A stretch of 64,000 nt of DNA from Selaginella moellendorffii (Eukaryota > Streptophyta > Lycopodiopsida > Selaginellales > Selaginellaceae): NCBI RefSeq assembly GCF_000143415.4, contig NW_003314387.1, forward strand, positions 217,662 to 281,661, read 5' to 3'. This document shows, in pieces, positions 12,196-21,109 of the stretch. The notes beneath the pieces are model-generated. The model saw only the letters and a program-made list of their open reading frames with translations. It ran no database searches and was not told the DNA's origin. How positions within the stretch are numbered: position 1 is the stretch's first letter; each line of letters opens with the position of its first letter. Both the position numbers and the translations under genes were made by a program.

Positions 12196-13050
12196 ATACA
12201 TATACATACTACTTTAGTCACTTAACCATGCCTTCGACCAAGGTACCATTGACATATCAGCCAACATTGCCACTGGATCAAGACCCACAAGCCCGACCAA
12301 GTCCGTTGTTTTAACAAAGGTTTTCTCCTCTAGTGTTGACTGTATCCTTGGTCACTACACCAAAGGAGTACATATGTAAGTCTTCTCTGGATTCGTGTTC
12401 ACCAACATTGCCAGAAGCCTGACCACTAAGTCCCACGGTTGGGTCCCCACCAAGTCCCTTTCTACCCATGGCCGACTAAGTCCTACAGTCCTCTGGGACT
12501 TCCTCACCACCCGATTGTATCCTTGGTCACTACAGAATATTGGATGGCTCAATGGAACCTCACTCTAAGCCCATAGCTAGAGCACCCAAAGGCAGAAGGC
12601 GGGGAGAGTACCCATGAGGCCCGCGTAGGGCCACGGTGTTCCGAAATGTTGTCTCAAGGGCCCAGACTGTGGAAAGGAAGAGGAGTAGTCCTCTAGTGTA
12701 AGGATAATCCAGAGGACTACATATGTAAGTCTTCTCTAGATTTGTGTTCACCAACATTGCCACTGAATCGAGGCCCACAAACCCGACCACTAAGTCCCAC
12801 AGTCGTTTCCCCACCAAGTCCCTTTCTGCCCATGGCCGACTAAGTCCCACGGTCCTCTAGGACTTCCTCACCACTGAGGAGCCCGTGGTGGCTCAACGGA
12901 ACCTCGCTCTAAGCCCATAGCTAGAACACCCAAAGGCGGAAGGCGGGGAGAGTACCATGGAGCGTAGGGCCACGGTGTTCCGAAATGTTGTCCCAAGGGC
13001 CCAGACTGTGGAAAAGAAGAGGAGTAGTCCTTTAGTGTAAGTCCCATGGT
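12196..13050. repeat. Scrambled LTR fragments in alternating orientation
   Basis: Pieces of the same LTR recur in both orientations: 12540-12710 and 12889-13040 are reverse complements of 11945-12110, while 12230-12530 and 12717-12880 are direct-orientation fragments (accattgacatatcag, tgtatccttggtcactac and similar phrases). No clean element end is visible. This looks like repeated local inversion and duplication, or non-homologous repair. Confidence 0.75.
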
Positions 13051-13198
13051 CCATATATATATACATATACATATATATATATACATACATACATATATAC
13101 ATATATATACATACATATATATATATATATACATATATATATACATATATATATATATACACATATATATATACATATATGTATATGTATATATATAA
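13051..13198. repeat. TA-rich microsatellite
   Basis: About 150 bp of (TA)n interrupted by C every 6-10 bases (tatatacatatacatatat). It adjoins the scrambled LTR block and may mark its breakpoint. Reading frames rich in Tyr and Ile through it are artefacts. Confidence 0.9.
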
Positions 13199-13533
13199 CT
13201 GGAATACAATATAATCTTTGTGATTCCCTTAGCTAATCAATAGAACTCAAAATTCTTACTAAATATCAATCTCAATATGTTATGTGATTTTCTTCATTCT
13301 TTAAAAGCAAACTTTGGGCTATAAACAATGTTGTGGTGTCTTATATATAATACAAAACTGGAACAGGTTTTAATATGAATGACATATGGTTTTCTCAAGA
13401 ATTTAAAATGTAATACAGAACTAGAATATAATATCATTTTAATGAAGATAAAATTTAATTCTCACAATTATAAACTGAAACACAATAAAGTTTTTAGTAT
13501 AGATGACATATATTTCTCTTAAGCATTATAAAT
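13199..13533. other. AT-rich spacer, no gene seen
   Basis: Very AT-rich sequence without frames or recognisable repeats, apart from loosely recurring phrases such as aatacagaactagaata. Confidence 0.4.
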
Positions 13534-13669
13534 GATGAAACAAAACACAATATCTGTTGTGTCTTATAGTAGCACATTTTTAAAATAAAACACAGAAACT
13601 AGATGAAACAAAACACAATATCTGTTGTGTCTTATAGTAGCACATTTTAAAAATAAAACACAGAAACTA
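13534..13669. repeat. 68-bp tandem direct repeat, two copies
   Basis: The unit starting gatgaaacaaaacacaat occurs at 13534 and again at 13602 with at most a base or two of difference. It lies in AT-rich non-coding DNA. Confidence 0.85.
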
Positions 13670-13895
13670 AATCTTGAAATTCAACAGAAAAATAAAATTT
13701 AAACACAAAAAAGAAATGTATTGAATATTTATTTTTAATGTATCTATTTATATCATATAAGTCTAAACAACGGTTTTGTTAGGGTATTTGTTGGTAATGT
13801 CTGCGACACTAACACTGTTCATATATCTGCTCCAAAGGTTATGTAACTTACTCCCTCCATCAAAGTTTTTAAGAGAAGTATACATCCAGATTGTC

Positions 13896-14622
13896 TTAAG
13901 GCATGGCTAAGGTAGGAAGGAATGCCATGGTAACATTGCTTATTCCCTTCGTCAAAGTTTTCTCAGGTGAGAAATGCCAATGCCGATCCTGGTAGAGCAC
14001 GACGTGTTGGTCCTTCGTCAAGTAAATCCTCCATGACAATGACCTGTTGCAACACGAATACATGATCCCTAGAAGTATGGAGTTGGACATCAAACGATCA
14101 GGATCATGATAAGCTCCCCAAGCCTTTGTCTTCGAATCATAATCCATGTCGAGCTTGGCAAATATATTCCCACGGCTTCTCCTTGGGAAGAATTCTCCAC
14201 GCATTCGTCAGTGGATTTCCAACAGCTGAAGTCATACCAGTCTGGTCCAGATCCTCCAGCCTCCCACACACAAGCCCCAGCGAACACGCCACGAGGCGAA
14301 ACCGGTGTCCCGGCGGACCGACGGAGAAAGACCCATGATCAAGCTCCCTGGCCTGATTGTTGAGGAGAGCGTCCAGTGAAGGATACCAGCAACAGAAATT
14401 AACTGTTGCATATTGGATATTGGATATGCAAGCGGTGGCCACACTGTAGCACAACCCATGGCTCCAGATCTCCAAACCATGGATCTCTGGGAGTTTTGCT
14501 CCCCGAGCTCCGGGGAGTGTGCAAGGCGATGCCATTGCTTGCAGACGCGCGCGGCTTTGAGGAAGAGATCTGGGCTTGAAGCAAGACAAGATTTCGAACA
14601 CTAGATCATCGCCTAGCATCAC
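13896..14622 (-). pseudogene. F-box protein pseudogene (copy of 19460-20254)
   Basis: Read on the minus strand, this stretch follows the intact F-box protein at 19460-20254 from its F-box start to its terminal phrase (FLPTLAMP), but the match jumps between reading frames (about 14622-14137, 14480-14232, 14204-13896), so at least two frameshifts are present. Part of the F-box and a central segment are also lost. Similarity continues past the stop into the 3' flank. It lies in opposite orientation to the other two F-box copies. Confidence 0.85.
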
Positions 14623-14680
14623 AAGCCCTGGATGAAAAAGGAGGTTTTACAGGTTGCGAATCGCACGAACTTGAGTGCTA

Positions 14681-16933
14681 TTATTTTCTTACACTGGAAT
14701 AGATGTTTGAGAGGAGAACATATGTACTAGTACCTCTTGGCACCATTTCCACCACCTGCGTGGCTACTCTAGATCCAAGTTTTACCTCTCCATGCGTGTT
14801 GCAAGCACCCAATAGAGCTTGCCAGGCTATTGCATCGGCTTGCACTGGCATATGGTCAATCAAAGTTTTTGCTTGCTCAAGCCACCCAGCCTTTCCAAGG
14901 AGATCAACCATGCAGCCATAGTGATTCATTTGTGGGATCAATCCATAGTCATCACACATCCTCGTCAGGTACTCGAGCCCATCTTCCAAGAGCCCAGCAT
15001 TGCCACAACCAAAAATCACTCCCAGCAAAGTTATGTGGTCGGGTTCTATCCCTTCCAAGCTCAACTCTAGCAAGAGCTCCACGGTTTCACTGCCATGCCC
15101 GTTATGGGCATACGCTGCGATCATGGCATTCCAAGAGACGAGATCTTTTCTCATCGACTGGAACGTTTCTCTTGCTAGAACCAAGTTGCCACACTTTCCA
15201 TACATGTTTACAAGCGCGTTTCCAAGGTTTGTGTCGAGTTGAGACCCATAGACTCTCTCGATTCTTTGGTGGATATTTCTTCCTCGTGTAAGGCACGGAA
15301 GGCTAGCGCAAGCATCCACCGCTCCAATGAAAGTCACCGAGTCAGGCTTTATACCCTCCAGATCCATCTCTCTCAAAAGGTGGAGAGCTTCTCTCCCGAG
15401 TCCTCTCTCGGCATATCCACACAGCATGGCCGTCCATGCCACCACTCCTCGTCTCTCCACTAGATCGAATATCTTCCTGGCTTGCTCCAAGTTTCCACTG
15501 CGACAATACAAGCTCACAAGAGCATGACCTACGAAGAGATTGGATTCTAAACCATCGGAGACAATCCTCGCAAAGACGCGATCAAAGAGTGGAGTGTTTG
15601 GAGTTTCCAGCGAGCTTACAACGTTGAGATAAGTGATCTCGTCCGGCCTTAAGCCTTCGTTGTCCATCTTGCAAAGCAAGTGTAGAACATCACTGAATTT
15701 CTCATGCTTGACAAACATCGTCATCAGTGTGTTCCAGGCCACCACATTGTCGTGAAGAAGGATCTCAAACAAACTTCTAGCATCCTCCAAGCTCCCACAC
15801 TTCGTATACATGTTCATCACACTGTTCCCCAGGATCACGTTGCTCGAGAGCCCAGCTTGGACGATCCGAGCGTGCAATTCTCGGCCCTTTTCTAGCGCAA
15901 CAACATCGGCACAAGCATCCAAGATCGTCACAAATGTAACCACGTTTGCCTTCACCCCTTCCTGGTCCATCTCTCGAAACAATCTCAAAGCGTCCCAGCC
16001 ATGGCTGTTTTGAGCGTAGACCGATATCATCCCTGTCCAAGTGACAACGCTCCTGCGACCATCCATCGACTCAAAAACTTTAGCTGCGTCGTCCACGCTG
16101 TGGCATTTGCCATACATGTTGAGCAGCGAGTTCCCAAGCATAGTGTCCGAGAGAAGCTGCTCGTCCTCCACAGCTATGCGATGGTGGATCTCTTTTCCTC
16201 GTTGCAAAGCAGCCATTGTGGCGCATGCGTCCAGAACCGCAAGATAAGTCACCTTGTCCGGCTTCACATCCATCTCCTCAAACAATCCCAAAACTCGAGT
16301 GGAATACCCATTACGGGCATATGCTGAGAGGAAGGAGTTCCAGGAGACAACATCTCGTACCTCCATGCTCGAAAACACCATCTTTGCTTCGTCCATCCCG
16401 CCACACCTCCCATACATGTTGATCACGCTGTTTGCCACAGCCAAGTCTTGATCACAGCCACTCTCATTGATAAGCCTGTGGATTTGTCGTCCGATATCAA
16501 CGCTCAAACCCGAGCAAGCATCGAGAGCACTGAGATACGTTACTTTGTGTGGCCTGGTTCCATCGAGCAGCATTCTCCGGAAGACTTCGATGGCTTGGGC
16601 GTGCTGCTTGTTCTTGGCCATGGCAGAAACCATGACATTCCAAGACACCACATTTCTTTCTCGCATGCTCTCGAACACCAAGGACGCATCTTGGCTGCTG
16701 CCACACTTGCCATACATCTCCACCAGCAAGTTCTGAATGAATCGACTGTCCCGGTGCTCGCTCTTGCGCAGCTTGGAGTGCGCTAGCCGGGCTTGCTCGA
16801 GAGATTTCTCGACGCAGCACTTGCGGAGGATGCTGGCATATGTTGCCGCGTCGGTGGCATCGGTCACGCATCGAATTTCTTCTGCTAGTGTAGAGCGCGA
16901 GTTTGCGATTGCAAGCTCGCTAGTGGGAGGCAT
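14681..16933 (-). CDS. Pentatricopeptide repeat protein, PLS class, partial E domain
   Basis: Intronless 750-residue protein made almost entirely of tandem PPR motifs, recognisable by recurrent phrases such as NLLVEMYGKCG, VFESM..RNVVSWN and the VTY/VTF starts of each module. The spacing suits the P-L-S triplets of plant organelle RNA-editing factors. The C-terminus reaches the E motif (YVLLSNIYSS) and stops a few residues later, without E+ or DYW domains. The stop is preceded by a GTAAGA that could be a splice donor, so a further C-terminal exon is possible. PPR proteins bind organellar RNA with one base per repeat pair; the target cannot be inferred here. It is the left partner of the tandemly duplicated block described at 19015. 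Confidence 0.9.
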   Translation of the reverse strand: MPPTSELAIANSRSTLAEEIRCVTDATDAATYASILRKCCVEKSLEQARLAHSKLRKSEHRDSRFIQNLLVEMYGKCGSSQDASLVFESMRERNVVSWNVMVSAMAKNKQHAQAIEVFRRMLLDGTRPHKVTYLSALDACSGLSVDIGRQIHRLINESGCDQDLAVANSVINMYGRCGGMDEAKMVFSSMEVRDVVSWNSFLSAYARNGYSTRVLGLFEEMDVKPDKVTYLAVLDACATMAALQRGKEIHHRIAVEDEQLLSDTMLGNSLLNMYGKCHSVDDAAKVFESMDGRRSVVTWTGMISVYAQNSHGWDALRLFREMDQEGVKANVVTFVTILDACADVVALEKGRELHARIVQAGLSSNVILGNSVMNMYTKCGSLEDARSLFEILLHDNVVAWNTLMTMFVKHEKFSDVLHLLCKMDNEGLRPDEITYLNVVSSLETPNTPLFDRVFARIVSDGLESNLFVGHALVSLYCRSGNLEQARKIFDLVERRGVVAWTAMLCGYAERGLGREALHLLREMDLEGIKPDSVTFIGAVDACASLPCLTRGRNIHQRIERVYGSQLDTNLGNALVNMYGKCGNLVLARETFQSMRKDLVSWNAMIAAYAHNGHGSETVELLLELSLEGIEPDHITLLGVIFGCGNAGLLEDGLEYLTRMCDDYGLIPQMNHYGCMVDLLGKAGWLEQAKTLIDHMPVQADAIAWQALLGACNTHGEVKLGSRVATQVVEMVPRGTSTYVLLSNIYSSVRK

Positions 16934-17044
16934 AAGCCAGCTTGGCCGTCATGAATCATACCAAAACTACACACTATAAATAAATCAAGTTCATTTCATA
17001 TAAGACACTCTAAATGAAAGCTTCTAGTTGGCATGCCTCCTACA

Positions 17045-17470
17045 CTCCTGGCGTGCTCGCTGAGGATCTGGACGAGGCTGGCAGCGAGGCGACCACTCTA
17101 GCTGTTGGAAATCCACTCACGAACGTATGGAGAATTTGATATCAATGCTTAAAAGATCATGGCATTACCATGTAATTCTCAAGTTTGACGACCAGCATGC
17201 TATGGATTATGATTCCAAGAAAAATGCTTGGGGAGCTCGTCCTTGTCGTCGGATCTCAACTCCACTATAACTCCATGTAACACTTGGCATGGGGACAAGT
17301 TCGTGTTGCGGGTGGATAAAGGCTCATTGAGATGGAGGTGAGGTTCTTCTTGACGAAGCGCCAACACATTCTGCTCTACCAGGACGAGCACTTGTCAGAT
17401 GAGAAAACTTTGATGAAGGAAGTAAGCAATGTTACCGTTGCATTCGTTCCTACCTTGGCCAGAAAAGAGA
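17045..17470 (+). pseudogene. F-box protein pseudogene fragment (C-terminal half)
   Basis: Matches the 19460-20254 F-box gene from about its CSLGLVCG segment to the FLPTLA end, without the F-box itself and with several small deletions. A frame starting at 17332 runs on into sequence antisense to USE1 exons 7 and 6 (to 17862), but that extension is simply the opposite strand of USE1. It occupies the same place relative to USE1 as the intact F-box gene does in the second tandem unit. Confidence 0.85.
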
Positions 17471-17478
17471 GAACATCG

Positions 17479-18578
17479 TCAAGTGATCCGGATGACTGCG
17501 ATCATGAATATGAAGACGCAAAACATGGCAAAGATGAGAAGCCAAGTGTAGCATCCAGTGCTAAAGCCTCGCGAGTAGAGCTCGCCGGCTCTTCGAGTCA
17601 CACGGTTCGCGGAGGCCAAGCTTCGCTCTACAGCCTCGCCAGTGGCATCCACAACCTGGACAGAGTAACAAATCATGTCAGAAATAAAAGAAAGAATCCT
17701 GAAAAAAAAGGAACAATTCTAGGAGATGATTTGGAACAAACTTTGTCTGTGTCTTGCAGGGATTGTTGCATGAGCAGTGTCGACTCTTTCATGTGTCGAG
17801 CTAACGCCACCATTTCATCTGTTAGATCGTCCTGGAGTCGCCTGAGCAAAAGAAGAAACTAAAGTACGATCCAGAAAAACAAAGAGAAAGTACCGATGCT
17901 TTCCAATGAATTCGTGAGTGGCACTGTCGAGTTTCACTTCTTCTTTTGAAGGACCAGGCTCGGGATCGTCACGCTGGATGCTGCTTGGCCGAAAGAATAA
18001 CACAAGATGATCATGTAGTAGACTTGATAACTTACTGTCTCTTTCGAAGATTGCGCTCGGGAACTGGAGTTTCGGCAGGAGTCGCCGAGAATTCGTCCTC
18101 GACATCGGCGTTCGAGGTAGAAGTTTTGAGCGCATCCCACATATCTGCCTTTTTTTTTTTTTTATCCTCGTAATAGTCTACAAGAGAAAAACACAAAAGG
18201 AAAAAACGTTTCTAGCTTACCATTTGTGTGACGTTGATCTTCTCGGCAAACGCTTCAATCTGTTCGCCATACTCTCGGGCTTTGTCCATTGAAATGCTGC
18301 CATGGATGGAAGAAAACTTGTTAGCAATGAATGAATCGATATTTTTCCCATCCTTTTAGCTAAGATCTACCTGGGAAGATTTTGCTGGGCGTTCTCTCCC
18401 GTGAGAACAGTGAGGAGCTCTCTAGCCGTTGCCACATACTACAATCCCTCGTCAAATTTGATCGAATCAGGGCTCCAATCTAATCAATGCTTACATGGAC
18501 GAGCTTGCGCTCATTCTCCTGCCTGGGCATCGACGCCAGCAGCCTCCGCAGCTTCACCTCCGCCTTGCTCAGCCCCAT
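17479..18578 (-). CDS. USE1: USE1-like SNARE, ER-Golgi retrograde fusion
   Basis: Seven exons (minus strand): 18578-18495, 18438-18371, 18296-18221, 18148-18036, 17980-17894, 17841-17742, 17655-17479. All junctions are GT-AG and keep phase, giving 234 residues, the usual size for plant USE1. The N-terminus (MGLSKAEVKLRRLLAS...HYVATARELL) has the family's conserved opening, an acidic linker follows, then a SNARE coiled-coil in exons 6-7 (LQDDLTDEMVALARHMKES...), and a C-terminal hydrophobic anchor of about 20 residues ending VIRIT. USE1 is a tail-anchored Qc-type SNARE of the ER that works with Sec20, Ufe1/Syntaxin 18 and Sec22 in COPI vesicle fusion; that role comes from the family. Introns are 52-86 nt. 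A telo-box-like AACCCTAAA lies about 30 bp upstream of the ATG. A broken second copy is at 20355-21041. Confidence 0.9.
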
Positions 18579-18714
18579 GATCGATCGATCACTCTATTTC
18601 TCAAATTTTAGGGTTCTTGAGCTACATTTTCATGGAAATTTATTTTCCATGACCTCCGTTGACTTCCATTGACTTTAGCTTGACCAACAGCATGGTCTCA
18701 ACGATCTCTCTGGA

Positions 18715-19351
18715 AGAGTGCTTTCTGGGGTTGATCATAGTCCCTCCATACCAGAGGAAGGACGATGGCATGTTAATTCAGTGCATGGATCCAAAAATGG
18801 CGAGCTAGATTTAATAGAGCACAAGACACTGCCAAACACACAGTATAGTCATGATCGCATCGCATCTTGCAGCACCTTCGCTCGGCATTTTTCATACACG
18901 GTCACGAGCGCCTACACGTCCCTAGCGACTGATTCTCTTGTGGAGAGCTCTTCCTTGTTTAATGGCATCGCCACCATCGTTGGAGCAAGCTCCCAGCGCG
19001 AGCATGGGAGAGACTGTGCTCGGTTTGCTGAGATACGGTATTGTTTGTGGCCTGGTTCCATTGAGCAGCATTCTCCGGAAGACCTCGATGGCTTGGGCGT
19101 GCTGCTTGTCAGAAACCATGACATTCCAAGACAACACATTTCTTTCTCGCATCCAAGTACGCATCTTGCCCTTGCCATACATCTCCACCACCAAGCTCTG
19201 AATGAATCGGCCGTCCCGGTGCTCGCTCTTGCGCAGCTTGGAGTGCGCTCGAGAGATTTTCTCGACGCAGCAGGATGGTGGCATATGTTGCCGCATCGGT
19301 GGCATCGGTCACGCATCGAATTTCTTCTGATAGTGTCTTCGTGGAAGGCAT
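18715..19351 (-). pseudogene. Chimeric PPR pseudogene at a tandem-duplication junction
   Basis: Two different PPR genes meet here on the minus strand. The part from 19351 down to about 19032 copies the N-terminus of the 14681-16933 gene (EEIRCVTDATDAATYA...), with deletions and frameshifts. The part from about 19015 down to 18715 resembles an internal segment of the 32981-35872 gene (CSNDGGDAIKQGRALHERI) and then fades. The switch lies within about 19015-19032. No continuous frame remains. Confidence 0.8.
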
Positions 19352-19420
19352 AAGCCGAATCCCAAAATCACGTTCATTTGATATAAATATAGGGATAAGG
19401 AAACCTTTTTTCCCCGCGAC

Positions 19421-19427
19421 TATAAAA
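19421..19427 (+). promoter_or_regulatory. TATA box of the intact F-box gene
   Basis: TATAAAA in the context cgcgacTATAAAAGGtacc, 39 bp before the ATG. With the usual ~30 bp spacing, transcription would start about 10 nt before the start codon. Confidence 0.65.
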
Positions 19428-19459
19428 GGTACCCACCGAAGAAGATAACGGAGCCAAGC

Positions 19460-20254
19460 ATGGGAGCGTTTGATGCTCTGGGCGATGATCTAGTGCTCGA
19501 CATCTTGTCTCGCCTCAGCCCAGCAGATATAATCCTCAAAGCCGGGCGCATATGCAAGCAATGGCATCTGCTTGCACGCTCACAGGAGCTTAGAGAAGCT
19601 GTGGCGCGCAGGGCAGCCGGAGATCCATGGTTTGGAGATCTGGAGCCATGGCTTGTGTTACAATGTGGCCGCCGCTTGCTCTTGTATCCTTCACTGGACG
19701 CTCTCCTCAACAATCAGGGCAGGGAGCTTGATCATCGCTCCTTCTCCGTCGGTCCGCCGGGACACCGGTTTTGCTTCGTGGCGTGTTCGCTGGGGCTTGT
19801 GTGTGGGAGGCTGGAGGATCTGGACCAGACTGGCAGCGAGGCCATGACTTTAGCTGTTGGAAATCCACTGACGAATGCGTGGACAATTCTTCCCCGTCTT
19901 GATGTCAAGGAGAAGCCGTGGGAATACGTCTTTAGAGTTACGAGGTCAGGGCATTACCATGTGGATGTCGCATTTGCCACGCTCGTCATGGATTATAATT
20001 CGCAGACAAATGATTGGGGATCTTATCATGATCCTGATCGTTTGATGTCAACTCCATACTTCGTGGGATCATGTATCGAGGGCATATTCGTGTTGCGGGT
20101 GGACAAAAGGTCTTTGTCATGGAGGATCTACTTGACGAAGGACCAACACGTCGTATTCTACCAGGATCGGCATCATTTCTCACATGAGAAAACTTTGACG
20201 ACGGGAGTAAGCAATGTTACCATGGCATTCCTTCCTACCTTAGCCATGCCTTAA
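19460..20254 (+). CDS. F-box domain protein
   Basis: Intronless 264-residue protein. Residues ~6-50 form an F-box (LGDDLVLDILSRLSPADIILKAGRICKQWHLLA), which in the family binds SKP1 in SCF ubiquitin ligases. The rest has short beta-propeller-like phrases (YPSLDALL, SLGLVCG, TNAWTILP, VMDYNSQTNDWGSY) reminiscent of kelch or F-box-associated domains, but no full kelch repeat can be counted. A TATA box lies 39 bp upstream. Two damaged relatives (13896-14622 and 17045-17470) show that this is the surviving copy. The substrate is unknown. Confidence 0.85.
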   Translation: MGAFDALGDDLVLDILSRLSPADIILKAGRICKQWHLLARSQELREAVARRAAGDPWFGDLEPWLVLQCGRRLLLYPSLDALLNNQGRELDHRSFSVGPPGHRFCFVACSLGLVCGRLEDLDQTGSEAMTLAVGNPLTNAWTILPRLDVKEKPWEYVFRVTRSGHYHVDVAFATLVMDYNSQTNDWGSYHDPDRLMSTPYFVGSCIEGIFVLRVDKRSLSWRIYLTKDQHVVFYQDRHHFSHEKTLTTGVSNVTMAFLPTLAMP

Positions 20255-20354
20255 AACAATCTGGACGTATACTTTTAAAAACTTTGAGCAAGTGACATAA
20301 TCTTTGGAGCATATATATGAACAGTGTTACTACCAGCTTAGAGACTCGTGCTTG

Positions 20355-21041
20355 TCAAGTGATCCGGATGACTGCGATCGTGAATATGAAAACACAAAGC
20401 ATGGCGAAGATGAGAAGCCAAGAGTAGAACTCGCCGGTTCTTCGGTTCGCGGAGGCCAAGCTTCTGTAGAGCGTCGCCAGTGGCATCCACAACTTGGACA
20501 GAGCATGCAAGCAAGCAAACCGTGTCAGAAAAGAAAGAATCGTGAATTCCAGGAGAGGTTTTGGAACAAACTTTGGGGGTGTCTTTGCAGGGATTGTTGC
20601 ATGAGTAATGTCGACTCTTAATTGTGTCAAGCTAGCGACCATTTCATCTGTTAGATCGTCCTGGAAGCAAAAGAAGAGATTAAAGTACGATCCGAAAACA
20701 AAGAGAAGTACCGAATTTTACACGATCCATTGATCTCCTTTATCTTGTATTTTCAGCATCCAGCATGACGATCCCGAGCCTGGTCCTTCAAAAGAACAAG
20801 TGAAACTCGACTGTGCCACTCACGAATTCGGTAACCAGAGAAAAACTTACTGTCTCTTTCGAGAATTCCTCCTCGCATCGGCGTTCAAGGTAGCGCATCC
20901 CTCTAGCGTACCCATACTCTTTGCCATGGATGAAAGAATATGATATTTTTGCCATCCTTGTTGTACGATCCACCTGGGAAAAGTTTGCTGGGCGTTCCAA
21001 CCTAAGCATGTGGAGCCCCGATTCGATGAGGGATTGCTCTT
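20355..21041 (-). pseudogene. USE1 pseudogene with an internal inversion
   Basis: Second copy of USE1 in the tandem unit. The last exon is recognisable (SLASANR..., membrane anchor, VIRIT end) but lacks about 12 residues before the anchor. The exon-5 homologue at about 20763-20832 lies in the opposite orientation to the other exons, so a small inversion has occurred. Exon 1 (28 codons) is absent, although the promoter-proximal sequence is kept at 21042-21125. No protein can be made from the full structure. Confidence 0.85.
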
Positions 21042-21109
21042 GAGCTATTTTAATGGAAGTTTTTTGTTTGTCATTCACCATGTCCGTCATTGACCGCCAT
21101 TGACTTTAG

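Larger units (their letters stand above)
5323..13050 (-). mobile_element. Long-LTR retrotransposon derivative without recognisable genes
   Basis: Two copies of the same terminal sequence begin TGTAAG (plus strand) at 5323 and 11410, and the left copy ends CTCACA at 7153, so the LTR has the TGT...ACA ends expected of LTR elements. Just inside the right copy the minus strand reads TGGTATCGGAGC (11395-11406), one base from the common plant initiator-Met primer binding site, which fixes the orientation as minus. The ~4.3 kb interior (7154-11409) holds no frame longer than about 115 codons and no gag, protease, RT or integrase motif I can recognise. Long LTR plus gene-free interior fits a LARD-like non-autonomous element, or an autonomous one decayed past recognition. 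A related solo LTR sits at 38764-40501. The right LTR is broken and scrambled after about 12195. Confidence 0.8.

Noticed and set aside
12868-13209. Tyr/Ile-rich frame of 113 codons
   Set aside because: Generated by the TA-rich microsatellite.
13845-13870. actccctcc phrase resembling a Stowaway MITE terminus
   Set aside because: No partner inverted repeat or TA target duplication; the region is explained as the 3' flank of the F-box relic.
17332-17862. 176-codon plus-strand frame as an independent gene
   Set aside because: Its first third is F-box relic and the rest is antisense to USE1 exons and introns.
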